Below, in pieces: positions 53,596 through 61,531 of a stretch of 64,000 bases of DNA. A model generated the notes under the pieces. It was given only the letters and a program-made list of their open reading frames with translations. It had not been told where the DNA came from and ran no database searches. This DNA comes from JAWVFM01 sp963841455 (lineage in GTDB: Bacteria > Actinomycetota > Thermoleophilia > Solirubrobacterales > 70-9): contig CAWJCU010000002.1 of assembly GCA_963841455.1 (NCBI GenBank), positions 405,135 through 469,134 on the forward strand. The letters run 5' to 3'. The position numbers and the translations under genes were made by a program. Numbering within the stretch: the stretch's first letter is position 1; every line of letters starts with the position of its first letter.

Positions 53596-54567
53596 CTACT
53601 CCGGTCGCAGCGACAGCCCGATCTGCGCCAGCGAGTCGATGACCTCCTCGGTCGAGCGCTGGCCGAAGTTCGGGATCGCGTTGAGCTCCGACTTCGAGCG
53701 CGTGACCAGGTCGCCGATCGTCTGGATGCCGGCGCGCTTCAGGCAGTTGTAGGCGCGGACGCCGATGTCGAGCTCCTCGATCAGGCGGTCGTCGCCGTCG
53801 GTCGAGGCCCCGAGCGGCGGGAATGCCGCCTCGGCGTCCCCGTCGCCGTCGCGAGAGGTGAGCTCCTCGACGCGGTCCGCGTCGGTGAAGATCGCGAGGC
53901 TCTTGATCAGGATCTCCGCTGCCTCGCGAAGGGCCGCGGGCGGCTCGATCGACCCGTCGGTCTCGATGTCGAGGACGAGCTTGTCGAAGTCGGTCCGCTG
54001 TCCGACGCGCGCCGTGTCGACGGAGTAGGCCGTACGACGGATCGGCGAGAAGATCGAGTCGATCGGAACGACGCCTATCGGCTGGTCGTCGGACTTGTTC
54101 TCCTCGGCCGGCGAGTAGCCCCGCCCGCGCCCGAGCGTGAGGTACATCTCGAGCTTGGTGCGCTTCTCGAGCGTCGCGATTGGAGCGTTGGGGTTGAGGA
54201 TCTCGACGCCGGCCGGAAGGTCGATGTCCTTCGCCTTCACCTCGCCGGGGCCTGTCGCCACCAGCGGAGCCTCGATCTCGTCGGCGTCCGTGTGCATCCG
54301 GACGACGACGTCCTTGAGGTTGAGGACGATGTCGGTGACGTCCTCCTTGACCCCCGGGACGGTGGAGAACTCGTGGGCGACGCCCTCGATGCGCACGCTC
54401 TTGATCGCTGCGCCCCCGAGCGATGAGAGGAGAACGCGACGCAGGCTGTTGCCGAACGTGTAGCCGAACCCCTTGTCGAGGGGCTCGATCACGAAGGTCC
54501 CCTTCGTGTCGTCGACGTTCTCAGAGGCGATCTTCGGAATCTGGAATTCGGACAGGCTGGTGGTCAT
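53596..54567 (-). CDS. rpoA: RNA polymerase alpha subunit
   Basis: 323 residues. The N-terminal assembly domain has FVIEPLDKGFGYTFGNSLRR, the typical alpha dimer signature. The C-terminal domain with its helix-hairpin-helix (RAYNCLKRAGIQTIGDLV, then SELNAIPNFG) contacts promoter DNA and activators. It follows rpsD by 35 bases. Confidence 0.98.
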   Translation of the reverse strand: MTTSLSEFQIPKIASENVDDTKGTFVIEPLDKGFGYTFGNSLRRVLLSSLGGAAIKSVRIEGVAHEFSTVPGVKEDVTDIVLNLKDVVVRMHTDADEIEAPLVATGPGEVKAKDIDLPAGVEILNPNAPIATLEKRTKLEMYLTLGRGRGYSPAEENKSDDQPIGVVPIDSIFSPIRRTAYSVDTARVGQRTDFDKLVLDIETDGSIEPPAALREAAEILIKSLAIFTDADRVEELTSRDGDGDAEAAFPPLGASTDGDDRLIEELDIGVRAYNCLKRAGIQTIGDLVTRSKSELNAIPNFGQRSTEEVIDSLAQIGLSLRPE

Positions 54568-54602
54568 TCGCGTACTTCCTTTCGGGTGAACGTTCGCCGG
54601 CG

Positions 54603-55223
54603 CTACTTGGAGTAGAGCTCGACGATGAGCTGCTCTGAGACCGGCGTCGCGATCTCGCTGCGGTCGGGCAGCCGCAGCACCTTGGCGGTCAAAGAATCGT
54701 GGTCGGCCTGGAGCCAGGGCGGGACCGCGGCGGTCAGCTCCGTGGCGGTGCGGACGACGTCCTCGGAGCCCGAGCCGGACTTCATCGAGATGACGTCGTC
54801 GGGGCGAACCTGGTAGCTCGGGATGTCGACCCGCCGGCCGTTGACGAGCCAGTGTCCGTGGCCAACGAGCTGGCGAGCCTGCCGGCGCGAGGCCGCGAAC
54901 CCAAGCCTTACGAGCACGTTGTCGAGGCGCCGCTCGAGCAGGCGCAGCAGGTTCTCGCCTGTGACGCCCGGTTGGCGGGCGGCGCGGTCGTAGTAGCTGC
55001 GGAACTGCTTCTCGAGCAGCTGGTAGTAGCGGCGCGCCTTCTGCTTCTCGCGAAGCTGGGTGCGGTACTCGCTCTGGCGAAGACGTCCGCGGCCATGCTC
55101 ACCCGGCGGGTAGGAGCGCCGTTCGACGCCGCACTTCTCGGTGAAGCAGCGCTGGCCCTTGAGGAACAGCTTCTGGCCCTCGCGGCGGCATTGCTTGCAC
55201 TGGGGTCCGGTGTCGCGCGCCAT
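54603..55223 (-). CDS. rpsD: 30S ribosomal protein S4 (uS4)
   Basis: 206 residues. It has an N-terminal zinc-type cysteine set (QCKQCRREGQ and CFTEKCG), then YPPGEHGRGRLRQSEYRTQL, and the S4 RNA-binding domain (RLDNVLVRLGFAASRRQARQ, VNGRRVDIPSY). It initiates 30S assembly and in several bacteria also represses its own mRNA. The ribosome-binding site lies in the 3' arm of a hairpin just before the ATG. Confidence 0.98.
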   Translation of the reverse strand: MARDTGPQCKQCRREGQKLFLKGQRCFTEKCGVERRSYPPGEHGRGRLRQSEYRTQLREKQKARRYYQLLEKQFRSYYDRAARQPGVTGENLLRLLERRLDNVLVRLGFAASRRQARQLVGHGHWLVNGRRVDIPSYQVRPDDVISMKSGSGSEDVVRTATELTAAVPPWLQADHDSLTAKVLRLPDRSEIATPVSEQLIVELYSK

Positions 55224-55230
55224 CAGAAAA

Positions 55231-55248
55231 CCTCTCCTGCCGGAGGGG
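55231..55248 (-). promoter_or_regulatory. Hairpin sequestering the rpsD ribosome-binding site
   Basis: On the minus strand CCCCTCC-GGCA-GGAGAGG (7 bp, one G-T pair) is followed by TTTTCTG and the rpsD ATG. The GGAGAGG arm is the Shine-Dalgarno sequence, 7 bases from the start, so folding would block translation. The T run after the stem could also make it a weak attenuator. S4 is a known autoregulator in E. coli and Bacillus, so feedback is plausible. It is not shown by the sequence. Confidence 0.6.
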
Positions 55249-55281
55249 CAAAGTTTGTTTCGCGCCTTGCGTCGCTCACCG

Positions 55282-55680
55282 TCACACCCGCCTCCGCTTC
55301 CTGGGACGGCAGCCGTTGTGAGCCTGAGGGGTCACGTCCTTCACCGTGGTCACCTGAAGGCCGGCTGCCTGGAGCGAGCGGATCGCCGTGTCGCGGCCGG
55401 AGCCGGCGCCCTTGGCGTGCACCTCGACGCGCTCGAGGCCGTGCTCCATGCCCTTGCGGGCGGCGGCGTCGGCCGTCACCTGCGCGGCGAACGGCGTCGA
55501 CTTGCGCGAGCCCTTGAAGCCCGCCGAGCCCGCCGATTCCCAGCAGACGACGTTGCCGTCGGTGTCGGTGATCGTGACGATCGTGTTGTTGAAGCTGGTC
55601 TTGATGTGGGCGACCCCGTAGGGGACGTTCTTGCGGGCCCGGCGGCGCGGCCGGCCGCCTCGCTTCGGCTGCGGCGACAT
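55282..55680 (-). CDS. rpsK: 30S ribosomal protein S11 (uS11)
   Basis: 132 residues with a basic leader. The family core is GVAHIKTSFNNTIVTITDTDG, AGSAGFKGSRKSTPFAAQ and the C-terminal VTPQAHNGCRPRKRRRV. It forms part of the platform of the small subunit. It starts 7 bases after rpsM and is followed by rpsD. Confidence 0.98.
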   Translation of the reverse strand: MSPQPKRGGRPRRRARKNVPYGVAHIKTSFNNTIVTITDTDGNVVCWESAGSAGFKGSRKSTPFAAQVTADAAARKGMEHGLERVEVHAKGAGSGRDTAIRSLQAAGLQVTTVKDVTPQAHNGCRPRKRRRV

Positions 55681-55687
55681 CAGGCGC

Positions 55688-56071
55688 TCACCTCGGGCCC
55701 GGCGGCTTGCGCTTGCCGGCGACGCTCATCTTCCGCGGGCCCTTGCGGGTGCGCGCGTTGGTCTTGGTCCGCTGCCCGCGGGTCGGCATCCCGCGGCGGT
55801 GGCGGTTGCCGCGGTAGGCGCCGATCTCCGACAGGCGCTTGATGTTCTGGGAGCGCTCGCGGCGCAGGTCGCCCTCGACCTCCTGCGACTCGACGGCCTC
55901 GCGAAGCTTCACGACCTCGTCGTCGGTGAGGTCCTTGACGTACGTGTCGGGGTCGACGCCGACCTTCTTCAGGATGTCGTTCGCGGTCGAGCGACCGATC
56001 CCGTGGACGTAGGTGAGGCCCACCTCGGCGCGCTTGTTGAGGGGCACGTTGATTCCGGCGATCCGCGCCAT
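55688..56071 (-). CDS. rpsM: 30S ribosomal protein S13 (uS13)
   Basis: 127 residues starting MARIAGINVPLNKRAEVGL, with the helix-turn segment YVHGIGRSTANDILKKVGV and the basic tail RGQRTKTNARTRKGPRK. It contacts initiator tRNA and the head of the small subunit. The ATG lies 5 bases after the rpmJ stop. Confidence 0.98.
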   Translation of the reverse strand: MARIAGINVPLNKRAEVGLTYVHGIGRSTANDILKKVGVDPDTYVKDLTDDEVVKLREAVESQEVEGDLRRERSQNIKRLSEIGAYRGNRHRRGMPTRGQRTKTNARTRKGPRKMSVAGKRKPPGPR

Positions 56072-56076
56072 CTAGC

Positions 56077-56190
56077 TCAGCCCTGCCTCTGCTTGTGACG
56101 GGGGTTCGTGCAGATCACGAGCACGCGGCCGCGCCGCCGGATGATCCGGCAGCGCTCGCACATCGGTTTCACGGACGCTCGTACCTTCAT
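56077..56190 (-). CDS. rpmJ: 50S ribosomal protein L36 (bL36)
   Basis: 37 residues, MKVRASVKPMCERCRIIRRR onward, with the zinc ligands of the C+ form (C-x2-C, then a later Cys and His in VICTNPRHKQRQG). It is the first gene of the rpmJ-rpsM-rpsK-rpsD-rpoA-rplQ group, with GAGAGGCG upstream of the ATG. In most actinobacteria infA lies just upstream; here it does not. Confidence 0.97.
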   Translation of the reverse strand: MKVRASVKPMCERCRIIRRRGRVLVICTNPRHKQRQG

Positions 56191-56236
56191 CGCCTCTCGC
56201 TGGCAACGTATCCAATCGATTGAAAAGAACCCTTTC

Positions 56237-56284
56237 TCACCCCATGAATCGGGTGAAAAGGCACGAAAAGACGGCCCTCGGGCC
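56237..56284 (-). other. Two hairpins in the leader upstream of rpmJ
   Basis: TCACCC-(8 nt)-GGGTGA (56237-56256) and GGCCC-TC-GGGCC (56273-56284) lie in the 122-base gap between the VIT-like gene and rpmJ. On the minus strand the second stem is followed by GTCTTTTC, so it may terminate the VIT-like transcript. The first could belong to the ribosomal-protein leader. Runs of A/T around them (AATCGATTGGATACG) are the likely promoter zone. Confidence 0.45.
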
Positions 56285-56312
56285 GAAAAATGAGGATAGC
56301 AGGGGGTCTCGG

Positions 56313-56819
56313 CTAGGCGTGGCCGACGGCGACGCCGACGCCGGCCACCAGCGCGCCCGCCAGGGTCACCTGGATGAGGGAGTGCGCGAGCGGCACCTTG
56401 AGATAGCGCTTGCGCACCAGTGCGATCACGATGAGCTCACAGGCGACGACCGGATAGGCGACTGCCAGGGCCGTTTGGACGTCGGGGATCAGGAACGGCA
56501 GGGCGTGTGCGGTGCCGCCGATGAATGTCGCGATGCCGGTGATGAGGCCGCGCTGCATCGAGCTGCCGCGGCCCGTCAGCGAGCCGTCGTCCGAGAGCGC
56601 CTCCGAAATGCCCATGCTGATCGCGGCGCCGAGGCCCGCGGCGAGGCCGACCAGCAGCGCGGCACGCGAGCCGGAGATGTAGGCGGCGGCGAAAATCGGC
56701 GCCAGCGTCGAGACGGTGCCGTCGATGAGGCCGATGAGGCCGGGCTGGATGACCTGGAGCAGGCGCTCCTGCTGGCTCGCCCCGCGCCAGCGGTCCAGGG
56801 TGGAATCGACCATCATCAT
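56313..56819 (-). CDS. VIT/CCC1-like iron or manganese transporter
   Basis: A 168-residue membrane protein with a leading charged helix and five hydrophobic segments. PGLIGLIDGTVSTLAPIFAA matches the first helix of the VIT family, where Asp and other residues form the metal path, and GAAISMGISEALSD matches the second. It is shorter than plant VIT proteins and lacks their cytosolic metal-binding loop. It should move Fe2+ or Mn2+ out of the cytoplasm. It is divergent from the Fur gene, 65 bases apart, which suggests iron control. Confidence 0.82.
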   Translation of the reverse strand: MMMVDSTLDRWRGASQQERLLQVIQPGLIGLIDGTVSTLAPIFAAAYISGSRAALLVGLAAGLGAAISMGISEALSDDGSLTGRGSSMQRGLITGIATFIGGTAHALPFLIPDVQTALAVAYPVVACELIVIALVRKRYLKVPLAHSLIQVTLAGALVAGVGVAVGHA

Positions 56820-56884
56820 CGCCTGCGATTATTACAAATCAGTTAGACTTAGGAATCCCTTACAAGTGGTTAGGGGACCCGAAT
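56820..56884. promoter_or_regulatory. AT-rich divergent control region of the Fur/VIT pair with repeated motif
   Basis: This 65-base gap is far richer in A/T than its surroundings. It contains TTACAA followed by GTTAG twice (56832-56846 and 56860-56873), with spacers of 4 and 3 bases. On the minus strand TAATAA near 56829 could be a -10 box for the VIT-like gene. The repeats are candidate sites for the Fur-family protein. Confidence 0.5.
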
Positions 56885-57325
56885 ATGCCCACGAGCCAAG
56901 CAACAGCTCCAGGCCGCGACGAGATCGCCACCGCCCTGCGAAGGAGCGGCTACCGCGCCACCGCGCAAAGGCTCATGGTCGCTGAGGCTCTCAGCGGGGC
57001 CGGACGGCATCTGACCGCCGAGGAGGTCATGGACGCGGTCGGCGAGCGGCTTCCGGGCCTCTCGCTCCCCACCGTCTACTCGGCTCTCGACGCCCTCGAA
57101 GACGCCGGGCTTCTCCGGCGTGTGGCGGCCGGCCGCGGCCCCGCGCTCTACGACGCGGGCCCGGCGGCCCACCACCATCTCGTCTGCCGGCGCTGTGGAG
57201 CCGTCACGGACCTCGAGGCGGACGTCCGCCTCGACCCGGCCATGCGCAGGGCGGCCGCCGCGGGCTTCGCCGCGGAGGGCGCGGAGGTCGTCGTTCGCGG
57301 CCTCTGCGCGGACTGCAGCGCCTAG
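56885..57325 (+). CDS. Fur-family transcriptional regulator
   Basis: A 146-residue Fur-family protein. The N-terminal winged helix includes LRRSGYRATAQRLMVAEAL and LPTVYSALDALEDAGLLRRV. The metal/dimer domain has AAHHHLVCRRCGAVTDLE with the first CxxC, and GLCADCSA gives the second CxxC of the structural zinc site. Whether it senses iron, zinc or peroxide cannot be told. The neighbouring VIT-like transporter favours iron. It is a plus-strand gene lying inside the otherwise minus-strand ribosomal-protein region. Confidence 0.92.
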   Translation: MPTSQATAPGRDEIATALRRSGYRATAQRLMVAEALSGAGRHLTAEEVMDAVGERLPGLSLPTVYSALDALEDAGLLRRVAAGRGPALYDAGPAAHHHLVCRRCGAVTDLEADVRLDPAMRRAAAAGFAAEGAEVVVRGLCADCSA

Positions 57326-57383
57326 GCCCGGCCTCGGCTTGACCGAGGGCGGTTATGCCCAGGCGCGCCAGTTCTTCCTGAAT

Positions 57384-57442
57384 AACTTGCGGGCGCCTCT
57401 TGGCGCCCTTTACATGCTGCTTTCGGACCTAATGGTCCGAAT
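57384..57442 (-). repeat. Two-hairpin interspersed element, copy C (after map)
   Basis: On the minus strand hairpin 1, TTCGGACC-ATTA-GGTCCGAA (57422-57441), begins 1 base after the map stop. Then come the linker AGCAGCATGTAAA, hairpin 2 GGGCGCC-AAGA-GGCGCCC (57391-57408), and GCAAGTTATTC. The linker CCGAAAGCAGC-R-TGT and the trailing CCGCAAGTT match copy A. Both stems differ in sequence from A and B yet pair fully. This supports a conserved RNA structure rather than a simple DNA repeat. Confidence 0.72.
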
Positions 57443-58213
57443 TCACATACCTTCGTGCCAGGGGGTCAGGATGCGGGGGCCGTCGTCGGTGACGGCGACG
57501 GTGAACTCGAAATGCGCCGCGAGCGACCCGTCCTCTGAGTACACGGCCCAGTTGTCGTCGCCCAAGCGCACCCCCGGGCCGCCGGCGTTGACCATCGGCT
57601 CGATCGCCAGCACCATTCCCGCTTCGAGCACCGGGCCCCGACCGGGCTCCCCGAAGTTCGGGATCTGCGGGTCCTCATGCATCGCGCGGCCGACGCCGTG
57701 GCCGACCAAGCTGCGGATGATCGAGAGCTCGTCGGCCTCGACGGTCCGTTGGATCGCCGCCGAGACATCGCCGAGGTGATTGCCGGGCCGCGCCTGCGCG
57801 ATGCCGGCGTGGAGCGCCCGCTCGGTCACCTCCAGGAGCTTCCTTGCCTCCGGCGAGACCGGGTCGAGGGCGACCGTGATCGCCGCGTCGGCGACCCAGC
57901 CGTCCTTCGTCACCCCGACGTCGAGGGACATGACGTCGCCTCGCTTGAGCTCGTAGGGCCCCGGGATGCCGTGCACGACCATCGAGTTCGGCGACGCGCA
58001 GATCGATCCGGGGAAGCCTCGGTAGCCGAGGAAGGAGGGCTCGGCGCCCTGCGACGCAATGAACCTCTCAGCCGCCTGGTCGAGCTCTGCCGTCGTCACC
58101 CCGGGGCGGCACTTCGAGCGCAGCATCCTCAGGCAGCGAGCCTGGATCGCCCCGGCTGCGGCCATGTGCTCGATCTGCTCGGGCGTCTTGACGATGATCC
58201 CGCCGCGGTACAT
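57443..58213 (-). CDS. map: Methionine aminopeptidase, type I
   Basis: 256 residues. Removes the initiator Met from nascent proteins. Metal ligands are the two Asp of SLDVGVTKDGWVADAAIT, the His of GHGVGRAMHEDP, and the Glu in LAIEPMVN and in the C-terminal FEFTVAV. VVHGIPG carries the catalytic His. The ATG at 58213 is 8 bases after the adk stop. It is the last gene of the upstream ribosomal block and is followed at once by repeat copy C. Confidence 0.97.
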   Translation of the reverse strand: MYRGGIIVKTPEQIEHMAAAGAIQARCLRMLRSKCRPGVTTAELDQAAERFIASQGAEPSFLGYRGFPGSICASPNSMVVHGIPGPYELKRGDVMSLDVGVTKDGWVADAAITVALDPVSPEARKLLEVTERALHAGIAQARPGNHLGDVSAAIQRTVEADELSIIRSLVGHGVGRAMHEDPQIPNFGEPGRGPVLEAGMVLAIEPMVNAGGPGVRLGDDNWAVYSEDGSLAAHFEFTVAVTDDGPRILTPWHEGM

Positions 58214-58221
58214 CAGCGGTG

Positions 58222-58893
58222 CTACGCCTCCTCTTCCATGCGAACCGTCGCCAGCACGGCGCGGATGCCCTCCGCCACCTCGTCGGGAGGGGCTGCCCCG
58301 TCGATCCGATGGAGGATGCCCCGCTCGTCGTAGTAGGCGACCAGCGGCTCCGTCTCGGCGTGGTAGCGGTCCAGGCGGTTGCGGATCACCTCGGGCTTGT
58401 CGTCGTCGCGCACAACGAGCTCGGCGCCGCAAACGTCGCATACCCCCTCCTTCTCGGGAGGGTCGAACTCGACGTGGAATATGTGGCCGTTGGAACACGT
58501 CCTGCGGCCACCGAGGCGCCGGACCACCTCCTCGTCGGGTGCGTCGATGAAGATCGTCGCCGTCAGCGAGCGCCCCATCCTCGCGAGCTCCGCGTCGAGG
58601 GCCTTCGCCTGCCCGGTCGTGCGCGGAAATCCGTCGAGGATGAAACCGTCCTCGGCCTCGGGGAGCGACAGCCGCTCGGCGATCACGCCCACGATCACGT
58701 CGTCGGGAACGAGGTCGCCGCGGTCCATGTACTCCTTCGCGGTTTGCCCGAGCTCGGTCTCGTCGCGGACGGCGGCCCGCAGGATGTCGCCGGTGGCGTG
58801 GTAGGGGAGCTCGAAGTCCTCCTGGAGGCGCTCTCCCTGGGTTCCCTTCCCGGAGCCGGGTGGGCCGAGAAGGACGAGATTCAGCTCGGACAT
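58222..58893 (-). CDS. adk: Adenylate kinase
   Basis: 223 residues. Interconverts ATP + AMP and 2 ADP. The P-loop is GPPGSGKGTQ, the AMP site includes HATGDILRAAV and LDGFPRTTGQA, and the long LID contains cysteines (RTCSNGHIF and CDVCG) typical of the zinc-binding long form. It follows secY by 23 bases, the common arrangement. Confidence 0.98.
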   Translation of the reverse strand: MSELNLVLLGPPGSGKGTQGERLQEDFELPYHATGDILRAAVRDETELGQTAKEYMDRGDLVPDDVIVGVIAERLSLPEAEDGFILDGFPRTTGQAKALDAELARMGRSLTATIFIDAPDEEVVRRLGGRRTCSNGHIFHVEFDPPEKEGVCDVCGAELVVRDDDKPEVIRNRLDRYHAETEPLVAYYDERGILHRIDGAAPPDEVAEGIRAVLATVRMEEEA

Positions 58894-58916
58894 CGGACGA
58901 GGAACCTACCCGGGCC

Positions 58917-60194
58917 CTACTTCAGGAAGCCCTCGTAGTTCCTCATCATCAACTGAGCCTCGAGCTGCTTGACGGTGTCGAGCGCCACTCCGATCACGAT
59001 CAGGATCGACGTGCCGCCGAAGAAGAAGTTGGCCGACGTCTGGCTGATGAGGATCGTCGGCAGGGCCGCGACCGCGCCTAGGAAGAGCGCCCCCGGGAAA
59101 GTGAGCCTGGACAGGATCCGGTCCAGGTATTCGGCGGTAGGTCGTCCGGGTCTCACGCCTGGGATGAAGCCTCCGTACTTCTTCAGGTTGTCGGCCTGGT
59201 CGACCGGGTTGAACGTGACCGCGGTGTAGAAGTAGGTGAAGATGATGATGAAGAAGACCTCGCCCGCCACGTAGGCCCAGCTCCCTGGGCTGAAGAACGC
59301 GGCGAAGTCGAGCGCCGCGGGCGTGTTGAGAAGCTGGCCGATGGTCGGCGGGAAGGCCATGATCGACGCGGCGAAGATGACCGGGATGACGCCGGCCATG
59401 TTGACGCGCAGCGGCAGGTAAGTCGAGCCGCCGGTCGTCATCTTCCGGCCGACGACGCGCTTGGCGTACTGCACCGGGATCCGGCGCTGGCCCTCCTGCA
59501 CGAACACGATCCCGACGATCACCGCGAGGGCTATGAAGGGCATCATCACGACGAACACCTGGTCCGGGTTCGTCCACCATTTCGTGATCCCCTCGGGGAT
59601 GCGCGACGCGATCGAGGCGAAGATCATGAGCGAGATGCCGTTGCCGACGCCTCGCTGGGTTATGAGCTCGCCGAACCACATCAGCAGCGTGGTCCCCGCG
59701 GTGAGTGACATCACGATAAGGAAGACCTTGCCGAAGGTGAGCGTGCCGACCACGCTCGAGCCGGCCGAGGTCTGGAACGACTGGAAGAGGAAGACGTAGC
59801 CCAGCGACTGAGCGAAGGCCAGCGCGACCGCGAGGTAGCGCGTGTACTGGGTGATCTTCTGCTGGCCGACCTCGCCCTCCTTCTGCAACCGCTCGAGCGA
59901 GGGCACGACCACGGTCATCAGCTGCAGGATGATCGAGGCCGTGATGTAGGGCATGATCCCAAGCGCGAACAGGGATAGGCGCGAGAGGCTTCCGCCGGAG
60001 AAGAGGTTGAGGAAGCCGAGGACGTTGTTGCCCGAGAAGTTCGACTCGATCGTCTTGACGGCGTCGATGTTGACGCCCGGCGCCGGGATGTAGGCCCCGA
60101 GCCGGTAGAGCAGCAGCATCGCCGCGGTGAAGGCGAGCTTCCTGCGGATTTCGGGAACCCGCAGCGAGTTCCTGAGCGTCTCCATCATCGTCAT
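58917..60194 (-). CDS. secY: Protein translocase channel subunit SecY
   Basis: 425 residues with ten membrane helices. It shows YIPAPGVN in the plug region and GIMPYITASIILQLM. The cytoplasmic loops that contact SecA and the ribosome have VVGRKMTTGGSTYLPLRVN and the final GVRPGRPTAEYL. It forms the Sec channel. The ATG at 60194 overlaps the rplO stop by the ATGA arrangement. Confidence 0.98.
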   Translation of the reverse strand: MTMMETLRNSLRVPEIRRKLAFTAAMLLLYRLGAYIPAPGVNIDAVKTIESNFSGNNVLGFLNLFSGGSLSRLSLFALGIMPYITASIILQLMTVVVPSLERLQKEGEVGQQKITQYTRYLAVALAFAQSLGYVFLFQSFQTSAGSSVVGTLTFGKVFLIVMSLTAGTTLLMWFGELITQRGVGNGISLMIFASIASRIPEGITKWWTNPDQVFVVMMPFIALAVIVGIVFVQEGQRRIPVQYAKRVVGRKMTTGGSTYLPLRVNMAGVIPVIFAASIMAFPPTIGQLLNTPAALDFAAFFSPGSWAYVAGEVFFIIIFTYFYTAVTFNPVDQADNLKKYGGFIPGVRPGRPTAEYLDRILSRLTFPGALFLGAVAALPTILISQTSANFFFGGTSILIVIGVALDTVKQLEAQLMMRNYEGFLK

Positions 60195-60703
60195 GAGCCC
60201 TCACCCGCCTTCGGATCGAGGGCCTCGCAGCTCCCGCCGGCGCCCTCGACCTTCTCGCGGGCCGTGGCGCTGAATGCGTGCACGCGAACGGTCAGCTTCT
60301 TGGTGAGCTCGCCGCGGCCGAGCAGCTTGACCGGATGGCGCCGCGTGGCGAGGCCGGCCTCCCGAAGCGACTCGGGCGTCACCTCGGAGCCGGCGTCGAA
60401 GCGCTGCTCGAGATCGGCGACGTTCACGGGCTGCGTTCGGGTGCGGAACGGCTCGAACGGCATCGACATCTTCTTGTTCGGGCCGCGCAGCTTGCGCCGG
60501 CGCATATGAATGGGGTTCTGGCCGCCCTCGTACGCGGGCTTTCGCTTCGACCCCGAGCGCGCCCCGGCGCCCTTGTGCCCGCGGCCGGACGTCTTGCCGT
60601 GGCCGGAGCCGCCGCCGCGACCGATGCGCTTGGCCGCCTTCCTGGATCCGGGCTTGGGCGCCAGGCTGTGGAGCCCGATTTCCTCGGGCGAGAGCGGGCT
60701 CAC
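60191..60703 (-). CDS. rplO: 50S ribosomal protein L15 (uL15)
   Basis: 170 residues. The N-terminal glycine-rich core is RIGRGGGSGHGKTSGRGHKG and the C-terminal part VKLLGRGELTKKLTVRVHAF. It carries a short N-terminal extension before LHSLAPKPGSRK. It starts at a GTG that overlaps the rpmD stop and ends overlapping secY. Confidence 0.98.
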   Translation of the reverse strand: MSPLSPEEIGLHSLAPKPGSRKAAKRIGRGGGSGHGKTSGRGHKGAGARSGSKRKPAYEGGQNPIHMRRRKLRGPNKKMSMPFEPFRTRTQPVNVADLEQRFDAGSEVTPESLREAGLATRRHPVKLLGRGELTKKLTVRVHAFSATAREKVEGAGGSCEALDPKAGEGS

Positions 60704-60879
60704 GGCTTCTCGACCTCCACGAGGTGACCGACGACGCGAAGCATGCCGTCGAGCTGAGGGCTGTCGTCCATCTTCACCTCGCGCCCGATCTTGCCCAGCC
60801 GAAGCGAGCGAAGAGTGTCAAGTTGCTTGCGGTTCGAGCGCGCCGACGACCGGACCTGCTTGATCGTCACCTCAGGCAT
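60700..60879 (-). CDS. rpmD: 50S ribosomal protein L30 (uL30)
   Basis: 59 residues beginning MPEVTIKQVRSSARSNRKQL and ending GMLRVVGHLVEVEKP, which covers the whole L30 family length. A longer open frame starts inside rpsE and is not used. It overlaps the rpsE stop by 8 bases. Confidence 0.96.
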   Translation of the reverse strand: MPEVTIKQVRSSARSNRKQLDTLRSLRLGKIGREVKMDDSPQLDGMLRVVGHLVEVEKP

Positions 60880-61498
60880 CGGGTGCCTCTGGGGCCGGCG
60901 CCTCTGGAGCGTCGACGGCAACCGGTGTGGGCACCTCCTCCGCCGGCGCCTCCTCAGCGGGCTTCCCGCTGTCCTCGGGGATGCCCAGCACCTGCTTCAC
61001 CGAAAGGCCTCGGAGCTTGGCAACGTCCTCCGGGCGCCGCAGCTCGATCAGGCCCTGCATCGTCGCCTTCACGAGGTTGATCGGGTTCTGCGTGCCGATG
61101 CTCTTCGATAGCACGTCGCGGATGCCGCCGAGCTCGAGCACGGCACGCACCCCGCCGCCGGCGATGACGCCGGTGCCGGGGCTCGCCGGACGAAGCACGA
61201 CGTGACCAGCGCCGTAGCGGCCGATGATGCGGTGCGGGATCGTCTGGCCGAACTTGGGAACGCGGATCAGGCTCTTGCGCGCGTCCTCGACCGCCTTCTG
61301 GATGGCGAGTGGGACCTCCCGCGCCTTGCCGTACCCGATGCCGACCACGGACTCCTCGTCGCCCACGGCGACGAGCGCCGTAAACGAGAACCGGCGCCCG
61401 CCCTTGACCACCTTGGCGACGCGGTTGATCTCGATCACCCGCTCCTGCAGGTCGAGCCCCTGCGGGTTCACGGTCTCTACTTCGCGCTCGAGGATCAT
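60872..61498 (-). CDS. rpsE: 30S ribosomal protein S5 (uS5)
   Basis: 208 residues. It has the double-stranded-RNA-like N-domain (VVKGGRRFSFTALVAVGDEE) and the GTGVIAGGGVRAVLELGGI loop. A Pro/Ala/Glu-rich tail of about 35 residues (EDSGKPAEEAPAEEVPTPVA onward) extends past the normal S5 end. The tail is acidic, unlike most ribosomal-protein tails. Confidence 0.97.
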   Translation of the reverse strand: MILEREVETVNPQGLDLQERVIEINRVAKVVKGGRRFSFTALVAVGDEESVVGIGYGKAREVPLAIQKAVEDARKSLIRVPKFGQTIPHRIIGRYGAGHVVLRPASPGTGVIAGGGVRAVLELGGIRDVLSKSIGTQNPINLVKATMQGLIELRRPEDVAKLRGLSVKQVLGIPEDSGKPAEEAPAEEVPTPVAVDAPEAPAPEAPDA

Positions 61499-61531
61499 GG
61501 TCGGATCACGGTAGCGGGTGGCATCTGCCCT

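Noticed and set aside
56885..57325. Zur (zinc) assignment of the Fur-family gene
   Set aside because: Zinc sensing cannot be separated from iron sensing by the visible residues, and the divergent VIT-like transporter points to iron, so only the family is given.
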